Assembly (NCBI RefSeq): GCF_000455485.1
Contig: NZ_CBQR020000058.1
Coordinates: forward strand, 1-64,000
Direction of reading: 5' to 3'
DNA: 64,000 nt
Source of the DNA: Gorillibacterium massiliense
Lineage (GTDB): Bacteria; Bacillota; Bacilli; Paenibacillales; NBRC-103111
A program made the position numbers and the translations under genes. Shown here in pieces: positions 8,600-16,674 of the stretch. Under the pieces are notes generated by a model. The model saw only the letters and a list, made by a program, of their open reading frames with translations, was not told the DNA's origin and did no database searches. Numbering within the stretch: the stretch's first letter is position 1; each line of letters opens with the position of its first letter.

Positions 8600-9938
8600 A
8601 TATTTGAAAAACAACAACGTCGTCAAAGTGGTTGCCTTGATCATCGGCATCTTGCTTTGGGTCGTCGTCCATATGGAATCGGATACGCCGGCAACCCAGT
8701 CGGCTAATGCGGAATTGAAGGAACAGTATTATAAAAACGTTAGCGTCACCGCAAAATTCGACGAAGAGCAGTACACCTTAAAATCTATTACTCCTGCGGA
8801 TGTTACGGTACAGGTGCAGTGGAGAGAGAACACGTTCCGCAAGCTGAACGTGAGCAATATGAGCGTCGAAGCTGATCTCACGGGGATGACGGAAGGCACG
8901 CATACCGTCCAATTGAGGGTGAAGGGCGTGACGGGAGCCTCCAGCAGCGAAGCGATTCCGCAAACCGTACGAGTCGTGCTGGAAAAAATCCACACGAAGC
9001 AGGTTCCGGTTGTAATCACAACGACTGGAACTCCGGCGGAAGGGTTTAAAGCCGGGGAGCCGGTGGTTAAGCCTAACCGGGTTAACGTCGAAGTACCGGA
9101 TAGCTTGCTAGATCAATTGGATTCTGCCCGGGCGGAAATCAATATTGCCGACGTGAATTCCACGGTAACCAAACAAGTGAAGCTCGTTGCTGTTGATAAG
9201 AACGGAAAGCAATTGGATCTACAGGTGAGTCCGACTATCGTTGACGTGGAGATTCCCATTACCAGTCCGTTTAAGCAAATGCCGCTGCAGATCAAGCTGG
9301 TCGGCGAGCCAGCACCGGGATATGCTGTAGCTTCGTATGAACAGGATCCGGCCATGATTACGGTCTACGGACCGCAGAATGTACTGGATGCGATGGAATT
9401 TTATGAAGGACCGCAAATCGATCTAACCGACCTGACCAGCACCATGAAGAAGAAGATTGACGTACCGGCTAAAACGGGCGTTTTGAAGGTGGAGCCTGCT
9501 AAGGTCGAAGTAAACGTCGAAATTGTGGCTTCCACGACAAAAGAATTTGATATTCCGATCAAGCTGATCGGAACCAATGCTGGCTATAATTCGCAGCTGG
9601 CGGCGGATACCACCTCTATTCACGCGATTCTGGAAGGTGCGCCGAATGTGCTTGCCGCTCTGAATGCGGAGGATGTGCAGGCGGTTGTCGATATAAGCAA
9701 TCTGGCTCCCGGGGAGCATGTCGTACCCGTCACTATAAATCTGCCGATGTTCGTAAAAAAACCGACGCAAGCTTATACCGCCAAGGTGCTGGTAACGGCG
9801 CTTTCGGGTACTAAAACGGATAATGGCGGCGGAGTGTCGCCTGTCATTGGAACGGCTCCGCCCTCGTCGGGGGCAGGAGCTTCAAATGAGGCGGGGGCAA
9901 CGCCTTCACCCACTCCTAACTCCGGCAGTGAAGGATAG
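8589..9938 (+). CDS. cdaR: CdaA regulatory protein CdaR (YbbR repeats)
   Basis: 449 aa. A single N-terminal membrane anchor (VVKVVALIIGILLWVVVHM) leaves the rest outside the cell. Four YbbR-type beta domains follow (roughly residues 45-135, 140-220, 230-315 and 320-400), each with a LxxVxPxxVxV-like pattern such as VKPNRVNVEVP and VEPAKVEVNVE. The tail is rich in Gly, Ser, Ala and Pro, likely a flexible wall-facing end. In known species CdaR binds CdaA and alters its activity. ATG 8589 is chosen because GGAGGAG lies 7 nt upstream; the frame is open further into cdaA but lacks a site there. Confidence 0.9.
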   Translation: MLDKYLKNNNVVKVVALIIGILLWVVVHMESDTPATQSANAELKEQYYKNVSVTAKFDEEQYTLKSITPADVTVQVQWRENTFRKLNVSNMSVEADLTGMTEGTHTVQLRVKGVTGASSSEAIPQTVRVVLEKIHTKQVPVVITTTGTPAEGFKAGEPVVKPNRVNVEVPDSLLDQLDSARAEINIADVNSTVTKQVKLVAVDKNGKQLDLQVSPTIVDVEIPITSPFKQMPLQIKLVGEPAPGYAVASYEQDPAMITVYGPQNVLDAMEFYEGPQIDLTDLTSTMKKKIDVPAKTGVLKVEPAKVEVNVEIVASTTKEFDIPIKLIGTNAGYNSQLAADTTSIHAILEGAPNVLAALNAEDVQAVVDISNLAPGEHVVPVTINLPMFVKKPTQAYTAKVLVTALSGTKTDNGGGVSPVIGTAPPSSGAGASNEAGATPSPTPNSGSEG

Positions 9939-9992
9939 TGGAAATACGGGTTTACGGTTATGAATGGATCATCGAGAGGAGAAAAGAAATAA

Positions 9993-11333
9993 ATGGGGAA
10001 ATATTTTGGAACAGATGGTGTTCGCGGCGTAGCAAATGCGGAGCTGACACCGGAATTGGCATATAAGATCGGCAGATGCGGCGGTTATGTTTTGGCAGGG
10101 CAGGCGAAACATCCCAAGCTGGTCATCGGCAGGGATACCCGGATATCCGGGCATATGCTGGAAGCGGCTTTGGTTGCCGGACTTTTGTCTATCGGGGCGG
10201 ATGTCATCCGAGTCGGTGTTGTGTCTACACCGGGGGTTGCTTACTTGACGCGCGTTTTGGGCGCCGATGCCGGTGTTATGATCTCGGCCTCCCACAATCC
10301 GGTTGAGGATAACGGCATTAAGTTTTTTGGCGGCGACGGCTATAAATTGTTCGATGAGACGGAGCTTGAGATCGAGGCCTTGATGGACGCCGAGGCGGAT
10401 GAACTGCCCCGTCCTGTGGGCAAGGATCTGGGTACCTTAGAAGATCATCCGGAAGCCAAGTTTCAATATATGGAGTATCTGAAAACCACTGTCGGTGTTA
10501 GCTTCACCGGTCTGAAAATCGTACTGGACTGTGCTAATGGAGCGGCATATGAGTTGGCTCCCCGGCTTTTTGCCGAGCTTGGAGCGGAAGTCATTGCGAC
10601 GGGTGCGAATCCGAATGGAGAGAACATCAACCTGGGCTGTGGCTCCACTCACCCGGAAGCGCTGGCAGCTGAAGTGCTGAAGCATAAAGCGGATCTCGGA
10701 TTAAGCTTCGACGGGGATGCCGATCGGTTGATCGCCATCGACGAGAACGGTGAAGAGGTGGATGGGGATTATATCCTGACCATCTGCGGCGACGCGATGA
10801 ACAAGAAGGGGACGTTGGCAGGAGGAACGGTGGTTACGACGGTCATGGCGAACCTTGGCTTTTTTAAGGCTGCTAAGGACCTTGGCTTGGCAACGGCACA
10901 AACGGCCGTCGGCGACCGCTACGTCATGGAGGAAATGCGCAAGGGCGGGTACAATCTGGGCGGGGAACAATCCGGGCACGTGATTTTTCTCGATTACAAC
11001 ACAACGGGGGACGGCATGCTGACCGGTCTGCAACTCGTGGCGACGCTGGTTGAATCCGGCATGAAGCTGAGCGAGCTGAAAAGTAAAATGAGCAAGTTCC
11101 CGCAAGTGTTGGTGAACATCCGCGTCGCAGATAAATCGAAGCTGCAAGGCAACACCGCCGTCGAGGAATCCATCCGCAAGGTGGAGGAAGAACTGGGCGA
11201 AAACGGCCGGGTGTTGGTGCGGCCTTCCGGCACTGAGTCTCTCGTTCGCGTCATGGCGGAAGGGCCGGATAAGACGGAACTGGAAGCTTTCGTGCAGTCC
11301 ATCGTAGAAACGGTTCAGCAGGAACTGGTTTAA
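9993..11333 (+). CDS. glmM: Phosphoglucosamine mutase
   Basis: 446 aa, standard length. It interconverts glucosamine-6-phosphate and glucosamine-1-phosphate for peptidoglycan precursors. The phosphoserine loop ISASHNP puts the catalytic serine at S100, the metal loop DGDADR is near residue 240, the sugar-binding GGEQSGH near 325, and the phosphate-binding RPSGTE near 407. The N-terminus [11 protein letters not shown] is diagnostic. It lies 54 bp after cdaR with GAGAGGAGAAAAG before ATG, so it belongs to the cdaA operon. Confidence 0.97.
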   Translation: MGKYFGTDGVRGVANAELTPELAYKIGRCGGYVLAGQAKHPKLVIGRDTRISGHMLEAALVAGLLSIGADVIRVGVVSTPGVAYLTRVLGADAGVMISASHNPVEDNGIKFFGGDGYKLFDETELEIEALMDAEADELPRPVGKDLGTLEDHPEAKFQYMEYLKTTVGVSFTGLKIVLDCANGAAYELAPRLFAELGAEVIATGANPNGENINLGCGSTHPEALAAEVLKHKADLGLSFDGDADRLIAIDENGEEVDGDYILTICGDAMNKKGTLAGGTVVTTVMANLGFFKAAKDLGLATAQTAVGDRYVMEEMRKGGYNLGGEQSGHVIFLDYNTTGDGMLTGLQLVATLVESGMKLSELKSKMSKFPQVLVNIRVADKSKLQGNTAVEESIRKVEEELGENGRVLVRPSGTESLVRVMAEGPDKTELEAFVQSIVETVQQELV

Positions 11334-11373
11334 CGATAGATTCGCAAGCCTATCATAAAATTTCAACAAAATG

Positions 11374-11413
11374 ACCCTCCGGTGAGACAATGTGTTTTGC
11401 CGGGGGTATTTTT
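11374..11413 (+). terminator. Probable terminator after glmM
   Basis: ACCCTCCGG pairs with CCGGGGGT (one bulge), then ATTTTTATG. The loop is long, so this is a weak call. It would separate the cdaA operon from glmS. Confidence 0.45.
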
Positions 11414-11540
11414 ATGTTATTATTATCTAGATATCCGCATATCTTGCGGTGTCGGGTTTTCCGCTCGCTGAATAAAATAGATTTGGCATTACCCTTTTAC
11501 TTAGAGGAAGAAAGGTGGGCAGGGGTCGCTAGCAACAATA

Positions 11541-11708
11541 AGCGCCAGAACTTGCACGGAGCGGAAATCTTTTTCAAGATGGAAAAAGATCGTGCGAGTT
11601 GACGAGGTGAAGGTGTTCGGATCATCGGCGGGGACCTTCCGGTATGACTGCAAGCCGAAAGTTGGAAGGCAAATCGTCACGGGTAACCGGGCGGACAAGA
11701 TTCCAACA
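11541..11708 (+). promoter_or_regulatory. glmS ribozyme-riboswitch
   Basis: Self-cleaving RNA that uses glucosamine-6-phosphate as cofactor and lowers glmS mRNA when that sugar is plentiful. The conserved pieces are in order: cleavage site A|GCGCC at 11541/11542, AGAACTTGCAC pairing with GTGCGAGTT across P2, GTTGACGAGG, ATCGGCGGGGACCTTCCGG, GCAAGCCGAAAG, and the terminal GTTGGAA...TTCCAAC stem enclosing GGTAACCGGGCGGACAAG. It lies about 305 bp upstream of glmS on the same strand, as in other Bacillota. The extended P2.1-like arm (GATCTTTTTC area) is longer than in B. subtilis. Confidence 0.92.
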
Positions 11709-12013
11709 GCAGTTTCATAAGAAAAACGTCTATCGACGCACTTTCAAAGAAGCCAGACCGCCTTTAGAGGAAGTTTTTCTTGAGATATCAGGAAGCTAAT
11801 GCTCTGAATTTTTACATTCTGATATCTTAAGCCAGACCATTGACCGTGGTTTTCCGTTTTAGGGGAACCCCAGGTTTGAGTTTGTCATTGTCTTCTAAAT
11901 GGATCACGAAGCCAGTTTGCAACTGGCAGGGCCTTATTTTCGTATTGCTGAAATTACCTATTGAATATCTTTGATAATCGCCTTCTCAGGCGTGTATAGG
12001 AGGAAGTCCGTAT
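11709..12013 (+). other. Long glmS leader downstream of ribozyme
   Basis: 305 nt without a credible gene. It contains a 9-bp stem AGATATCAG (11783-11791) / CTGATATCT (11819-11827) and ends with a good ribosome binding site (TAGGAGGAAG) before glmS. No further known riboswitch class is recognised. Confidence 0.5.
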
Positions 12014-13843
12014 ATGTGCGGAATCGTTGGATATATTGGAAATCGCAATTCTCAGGAAGTTTTGATCGAAGGCTTGAAAAAGCTTGAATACCGCGGATAC
12101 GACTCGGCTGGGGTCGCCGTGTTCACGAAGAATGGTTTGGAAGTGAAGAAGTCTGTCGGCCGCTTGGCTAACCTGGAGTCGAAGCTTGGAGATGCGCCTC
12201 TCGAAGGCACTATCGGCATCGGCCACACCCGTTGGGCAACTCACGGAAAGCCATCGGACGCTAACTCTCATCCGCATACGGACAGCTCCTTGAAATTTTC
12301 CGTCGTCCACAACGGGATCATTGAGAACTACGCAACCTTGAAGGAAGAACTGATCGCTAATGGGCATGTGTTCTTGTCTGACACGGACACTGAAGTCATC
12401 TCCCACCTGATCGCGGTTGAGTACCAAGGAGATATCGTCAAAGCCGTGCAAAAAGCCGTTAAACGCATGCGCGGTGCCTACGCTTTGGGCGTATTGACGG
12501 AGCATGAGCCGGACCGTTTGGTGGCTGTGCGTAATGCAAGCCCGCTGATCATCGGCGTCGGCGATGGCGAGAACTTTATCGGCTCGGACATTCCGGCGAT
12601 TTTGAACTACACCCGCGACGTCTACATTTTGAATGACGGCGAAATGGCCGTTTTGACACGGGATGGTGTCGAACTGCTGACTCTGGAGGGGAATTTTATT
12701 TCCCGGGAATTATTCCATGTCGATTGGGATCTGGTCACGGCGGAAAAAGCCGGATTCGACCACTTCATGCTTAAGGAAATTTACGAGCAGCCGAAAGCCT
12801 ACCGCGACACCATGGGCGCCCGGATCAGCGAAGATGGCAAACGTGTCGTGCTGCCGGAAGTGAAGATGACGGAAGACGAGATCAAGCGCATCAGCCGCAT
12901 TCATATCGTGGCTTGCGGAACTGCTTATCACGCCGGTTTGGTAGGTAAAACTATCATCGAACGGCTGACCGGCATCCCGGTAGAAACCGATGTAGCATCG
13001 GAATACCGCTACCGCTCACCGATCATCACACCCGACACCTTGGTTATCGTCGTTAGCCAATCCGGCGAAACGGCTGACACCTTGGCTGCCCTGCGGGAAG
13101 CGCAGCGCTGCGGCGCCCGCGTCCTCGCTATCACCAACGTGGTCGGCAGTTCTGTTGCCCGTGAAGCCAACAGCGTCATCACCACTTGGGCTGGTCCGGA
13201 AATCGCCGTCGCTTCGACGAAGGCTTACACGACGCAGTTGATCGGTTTCTATCTGTTCGGTCTGTTCCTGGCTCAAACCTTGGAAACGCAAAAGCCGGAG
13301 TACATTGCAGAAGTGCTGAGCGCTCTGCAGCAACTGCCTACGCAAGTAGAGGCTATCTTGGAAAAAGCCGAAGACATCAAAGACATCGCCGAGCAAGCCG
13401 CAACCCACGAAGATTTGTTCTTCATCGGCCGCGGCATCGACTATGCCGTCACCTTGGAAGGCTCCTTGAAGCTGAAGGAAATCTCCTACATTCACTCGGA
13501 GGCATATCCCTCTGGCGAGCTGAAGCACGGTACGCTGGCCTTGATCGAAGATGGCATTCCAGTCATCGCTCTGGCAACCCAAGATGAACTGCTGGAGAAA
13601 ACCGTCAGCAACATCAAGGAAGTCGTTGCCCGCGGCGGCTACATCATCGGTATCGGCAATGAGGGAGACGCCGAACTGCCCCGCCAGGTGGATCGCTTGT
13701 TCTCGATCCCCCGCACCTTGGGCCTGCTAACCCCGGCACTGTCCGTCATTCCGCTGCAACTGCTGGCTTACTATGCAGCGTTGGCAAGAGGCAACGACGT
13801 GGATAAGCCGCGGAATCTCGCGAAGAGCGTGACGGTGGAGTAA
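12014..13843 (+). CDS. glmS: Glutamine-fructose-6-phosphate aminotransferase
   Basis: 609 aa. It makes glucosamine-6-phosphate from fructose-6-phosphate and glutamine, the first step to cell-wall amino sugars. The N-terminal glutaminase domain starts MCGIVGYIG with Cys2 as nucleophile, and has GHTRWATHG (about 75) and the NHG loop (VVHNGIIENY). Two SIS sugar-isomerase domains follow (VACGTAYHAG, SQSGETADT, SEAYPSGELKHG). It ends in LAKSVTVE, the conserved DNA segment that TnsD proteins of Tn7-like elements recognise. Regulation is by the upstream ribozyme. The transposon described next begins within about 100 bp of its stop. Confidence 0.98.
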   Translation: MCGIVGYIGNRNSQEVLIEGLKKLEYRGYDSAGVAVFTKNGLEVKKSVGRLANLESKLGDAPLEGTIGIGHTRWATHGKPSDANSHPHTDSSLKFSVVHNGIIENYATLKEELIANGHVFLSDTDTEVISHLIAVEYQGDIVKAVQKAVKRMRGAYALGVLTEHEPDRLVAVRNASPLIIGVGDGENFIGSDIPAILNYTRDVYILNDGEMAVLTRDGVELLTLEGNFISRELFHVDWDLVTAEKAGFDHFMLKEIYEQPKAYRDTMGARISEDGKRVVLPEVKMTEDEIKRISRIHIVACGTAYHAGLVGKTIIERLTGIPVETDVASEYRYRSPIITPDTLVIVVSQSGETADTLAALREAQRCGARVLAITNVVGSSVAREANSVITTWAGPEIAVASTKAYTTQLIGFYLFGLFLAQTLETQKPEYIAEVLSALQQLPTQVEAILEKAEDIKDIAEQAATHEDLFFIGRGIDYAVTLEGSLKLKEISYIHSEAYPSGELKHGTLALIEDGIPVIALATQDELLEKTVSNIKEVVARGGYIIGIGNEGDAELPRQVDRLFSIPRTLGLLTPALSVIPLQLLAYYAALARGNDVDKPRNLAKSVTVE

Positions 13844-13876
13844 GTTGAGGGTTTTATAACTGAAAAATGATTCATT

Positions 13877-13944
13877 ACAATAATGTGTTGTTCTAAACAA
13901 TAAAGTTTTGTTCTGGGTAAAAAAATACAATAAAGTTTTGTTCT
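13877..13944 (+). repeat. Three 18-bp repeats, likely TnsB sites at a Tn7-like end
   Basis: ACAATAAAGTTTTGTTCT occurs exactly at 13897 and 13927, and with two changes (ACAATAATGTGTTGTTCT) at 13877. Starts are 20 and 30 bp apart, i.e. about two and three helical turns. The first copy contains a TGTGTTGT at 13884 that could be the terminal TGT of a Tn7-like end, 41 bp past the glmS stop. Multiple spaced TnsB sites at the glmS-proximal end are typical of Tn7 relatives. Alternatively each copy is a weak dyad (AACAA-N7-TTGTT) and could be an operator for the Xre gene at 14008. The exact element boundary is not fixed. Confidence 0.6.
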
Positions 13945-13955
13945 ATTAACATCAA

Positions 13956-13983
13956 GGGCCGTCCTACAGCATGGGGACGGCCC
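13956..13983. terminator. Hairpin between glmS and the Xre gene
   Basis: GGGCCGTCC pairs with GGACGGCCC around a 10-nt loop, followed by a poor T tract (GCTATTGTTT). It could end transcripts leaving glmS or reading into the element. It is immediately right of the 18-bp repeats. Confidence 0.5.
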
Positions 13984-14007
13984 GCTATTGTTTAAGGGGG
14001 CTAGCAA

Positions 14008-14211
14008 ATGATGACCATAGGAGACAAAGTAAAGGCTATTCGCAAGCAACATCAGCTGAGCCAAATTGCATTTGCAGATACCATTGGAATTTCTCAAGGC
14101 AGACTGAGCGAAATAGAGCAGGGGAAAACAAAACCGTCAGCAGATACTCTTCATGAATTAAGAAAAAAATTCAATGTTGATCTTAACTGGCTATTCGACG
14201 AGAAAAATTAG
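14008..14211 (+). CDS. Small Xre-family regulator
   Basis: 67 aa, almost entirely one helix-turn-helix: IRKQHQLSQIAFADTIGISQGRLSEIEQGKTKPSADTLHELRKKF. It ends with the NVDLNWLF segment common in phage and mobile-element repressors. Start ATG 14008 (a second ATG at 14011) follows AAGGGGGCTAGCAA. As the first gene inside the Tn7-like element it may regulate neighbouring cargo; its target is unknown. Confidence 0.85.
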   Translation: MMTIGDKVKAIRKQHQLSQIAFADTIGISQGRLSEIEQGKTKPSADTLHELRKKFNVDLNWLFDEKN

Positions 14212-14551
14212 ATTTATAGTTCCCTTACCAACAAAGTATTCACTGTTTGTGCACAAAGTTATACACATGTTAATGAAATAATGAGCTGTTTGCCGTGGCA
14301 CCGCTTGTGGCGATACCTCTGAATATTAGTATGTCGATTTGGCTGGACCGAAGGATAACTTCAAGATCACTTATTTTCAATTACTACTCTTGTTTACATG
14401 CAAAAATGTAGATAGCAACGCAACGACAACAGGCATACTAGGAAAGTGATTATTTATTATATTTGAAGTAAGGACACGATCCGATGAAGGAGTGCGTGTC
14501 TTTTATTTTAGTGAAAGGAATTCTGATTATATACATATATGATGGGCAAGA
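14212..14551. other. AT-rich intergenic stretch with one terminator
   Basis: No coding frame is convincing here. The only structured feature seen is the hairpin at 14473. Confidence 0.5.
14473..14510 (+). terminator. Terminator-like hairpin
   Basis: GACACG pairs with CGTGTC around a 16-nt loop, followed by TTTTATTTTA. Confidence 0.5.
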
Positions 14552-14586
14552 ATGATGATAGTTCATAACGGCGAAGAAGTATTTTT

Positions 14587-14784
14587 ATGGACAAATGTTC
14601 AAATGAGACTGCTAAAGAAACCGCTAAAGAAACCGCTAAAGAAACCGCTAAAGAAACCGCTAAAGAAACCGCTAAAGAAACCGCTAAAGAAACCGCAGAA
14701 GGGATCTTTTTCAGTGGAGAGCGTTATTCAAGTTTATGGGCTTTAAATGAATATCTGGTTTGGAACTGTTTTAGAAGCTGGTGA
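14587..14784 (+). CDS. Possible short protein with ETAK tetrapeptide repeats
   Basis: 65 aa reading frame from ATG 14587: a short start MDKCSN, eight units of the tetrapeptide ETAK (last ETAE), then EGIFFSGERYSSLWALNEY. An overlapping frame from ATG 14552 would read the same DNA as KKPL repeats. Neither start has a strong ribosome binding site, so coding is uncertain. If made, the repeat would be a charged helix. Downstream DNA to 14940 contains a further open but startless stretch, so this may be the remnant of a longer gene. Confidence 0.3.
   Translation: MDKCSNETAKETAKETAKETAKETAKETAKETAKETAEGIFFSGERYSSLWALNEYLVWNCFRSW
14605..14700 (+). repeat. 12-bp tandem repeat, eight copies
   Basis: Unit GAAACCGCTAAA; the first copy is GAGACTGCTAAA and the last ends GCAGAA, the six between are identical. 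The period is a multiple of three, so copy number change would keep any reading frame. Confidence 0.95.
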
Positions 14785-14991
14785 ATAGATCTTATCAGCA
14801 TTCCAAAACGGAAATAATCAAACTGTATTAATGGTATGCCCAGTTGTGCATGAAGAATTTATTGAGCTTCATTTATTGATGAGAAAACTTCTATGGAGGA
14901 TGTGGATTGTAAATACTATGAAAAGATTCAATAACTTGAAAAACAGATTTGCAAAATAAAAAGCCAAAGAAACTAGATATTGGGGGCCATA

Positions 14992-15804
14992 GTGGTGTGT
15001 TTAGATTCTCTTCGGGATTTTGTTGAAAGTGGAAGATACTATAAGTTTGGCTTGAATACAAAACAGCTGGGATTTTTGCGCGATAAAATTAAGGCACATC
15101 AATCCAAGGTTGGGGCTAGACGTATGGAATGGGCCGAACAAGGGGTAGTGGGGATATTTGAGGGATATCGGATATTTGAAGATGATATGGAAGGATTAAA
15201 AGTATTCCTATCAGAAATAGGTCTACTGCCAATACTGTGTGAGGTAGAATGGTCAGTATTATCTCAAGAAGAACAAGAACAGATGAAGCAATGGATGGTT
15301 TTTCAGCCAACACTTGTACGCTTTACCGCCAACAAGGATCAAAAATGTGATAACGATATGCTGCATGAGTATGAAGATAAAGTTTCTAAGTTGGAAATTA
15401 CTAAGTTAGTTGACCTGTGGCTATCTAAGAAGATGGAAAATGACCTACTTGTAGAACAATGGAAGACAATTAAACATAGTTTGAATAAGCAATTGCCTGC
15501 ACCTAATACATATCATTTTGATTTTGGCACAGTTAGTTGTAGCAATAGTGATCCACTAGTTTCTGGTGTTAACTTATACAAACAGTTAGGTAAAGATATA
15601 GTGATGAAATATGGACAAGTAGATATGTCCAGGTTACCTGCATACATGGCAAGAGGATTTATTAGTAAGTGTGATCTAAAAAAATTTCGTAAAGTAATAG
15701 ATATACGACTTAAGTATACTCTTATGCAAATAGTTGCTGAGCAGCGAAGAAGGGAATATTATCAAAAACATATTGGTAAGTTGTTGATGCAGCCACTTAA
15801 CTAA
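14992..15804 (+). CDS. Hypothetical cargo protein
   Basis: About 270 aa, not recognised. It is Lys/Glu rich, soluble and mostly helical by eye, with many aromatic residues (GRYYKFGLNT, MEWAEQGVVGIFEGYRIFEDD). There is no signal peptide, membrane segment, or obvious catalytic motif. GTG 14992 is preferred because GGGGG at 14982-14986 lies just upstream; a TTG at 14980 is in frame. It shares strand and AT-rich composition with the next small gene, and the pair sits between the repeat ORF and the convergent ATPase in the transposon cargo. Confidence 0.6.
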   Translation: MVCLDSLRDFVESGRYYKFGLNTKQLGFLRDKIKAHQSKVGARRMEWAEQGVVGIFEGYRIFEDDMEGLKVFLSEIGLLPILCEVEWSVLSQEEQEQMKQWMVFQPTLVRFTANKDQKCDNDMLHEYEDKVSKLEITKLVDLWLSKKMENDLLVEQWKTIKHSLNKQLPAPNTYHFDFGTVSCSNSDPLVSGVNLYKQLGKDIVMKYGQVDMSRLPAYMARGFISKCDLKKFRKVIDIRLKYTLMQIVAEQRRREYYQKHIGKLLMQPLN

Positions 15805-15932
15805 AACGACTATTTGCTGAGAACCAAATCTGATGGGAAGCATTAGGTATGACTTTATTTAAATTACTATTGTAAATAATGTAATGGTTATTTCTATCAT
15901 TGATGTCTGCATAATAAGGGGGGGAGTTAAAA

Positions 15933-16400
15933 ATGACTGATCTACGATTAATGAGAAAACATTACGCTGTTGGCGTAATAGATCAGCTACAGAATTTGGG
16001 TTATTCTGAAGAAGAAGCAAAGATAATTTTCTTGCGTCATTATCGTAATCTGAAGCGAAGTTTTGGACTGAACATGAATGTACATGATTTTGCAAAAACG
16101 ATTGACGAATTGGAACGTGCAATAAATAGAAAGGATCAACAACTCGATGATCCAACCCATGTCTATGTTGTTAATACTCGCGACCAATTGAAAAAGAATG
16201 ATAAAAGGGTAGATAAATCGAACAATGTTTTTCGGATTTCTGAGAAGATGGAACAGAAAATTAAAGAATGGGATTCATGTGTACCGATTGATGTAACTGG
16301 AGCCAAACTTGCTTACATTTTTATACCTACCGAGCTGGGGTTAATCATTAAAGTGCGGTGCGACGTATGTAAACGTGAATTGCTTCTTTCTGATTTATGA
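15933..16400 (+). CDS. Hypothetical cargo protein with C-terminal CxxC
   Basis: 155 aa, not recognised. Residues about 8-60 (HYAVGVIDQLQNLGYSEEEA...HDFAKTIDELER) look like a compact helical module similar in layout to UBA-type bundles. The C-terminal part has TGAKLAYIFIPTELGLIIKV followed by CDVC, a possible half zinc site. A very strong ribosome binding site (AAGGGGGGGAG) precedes ATG 15933. It follows the 270-aa gene by about 130 bp. Bases 16401-16599 after it hold nothing recognisable. Confidence 0.6.
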   Translation: MTDLRLMRKHYAVGVIDQLQNLGYSEEEAKIIFLRHYRNLKRSFGLNMNVHDFAKTIDELERAINRKDQQLDDPTHVYVVNTRDQLKKNDKRVDKSNNVFRISEKMEQKIKEWDSCVPIDVTGAKLAYIFIPTELGLIIKVRCDVCKRELLLSDL

Positions 16401-16599
16401 GAGGTGTTTGGAACTGACGTTCGACGCTTGTTTGGTATCCCAGACGCAATGATGGAGTAGAAGTAATAGTTACGATAGCGTAATTGTTTTCAATTAAATG
16501 GAACTTGTAGTTATTTGGTGTAGCTTATAGTTCATTAAAATCATAATAAAGAGGTCATTCAAAAAAGTTAATTGTTTTAAAAATTAATTGTTATTATTA

Positions 16600-16635
16600 A
16601 TCAGGAGTTCGATCCGGCATTATCGAACTCCTGAT
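16600..16635. terminator. Strong bidirectional terminator
   Basis: Perfect 14-bp stem ATCAGGAGTTCGAT / ATCGAACTCCTGAT with a 6-8 nt loop, T-rich on both flanks. It lies between the convergent gene at 15933 (plus) and the ATPase (minus). Confidence 0.9.
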
Positions 16636-16674
16636 TTTTGCAATTGATCGCAATTCAACAAATTAACATGCATA

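Noticed and set aside
11390-11602. 70-codon frame upstream of glmS
   Set aside because: It overlaps the ribozyme, and its start lies inside the probable glmM terminator.
13877-13944. Repeats read as a CRISPR array
   Set aside because: Repeats of 18 bp with 2 and 12 bp between are far too close; they fit transposase or repressor sites.
14605-14700. Tandem repeat read as CRISPR
   Set aside because: Units are directly adjacent without spacers.
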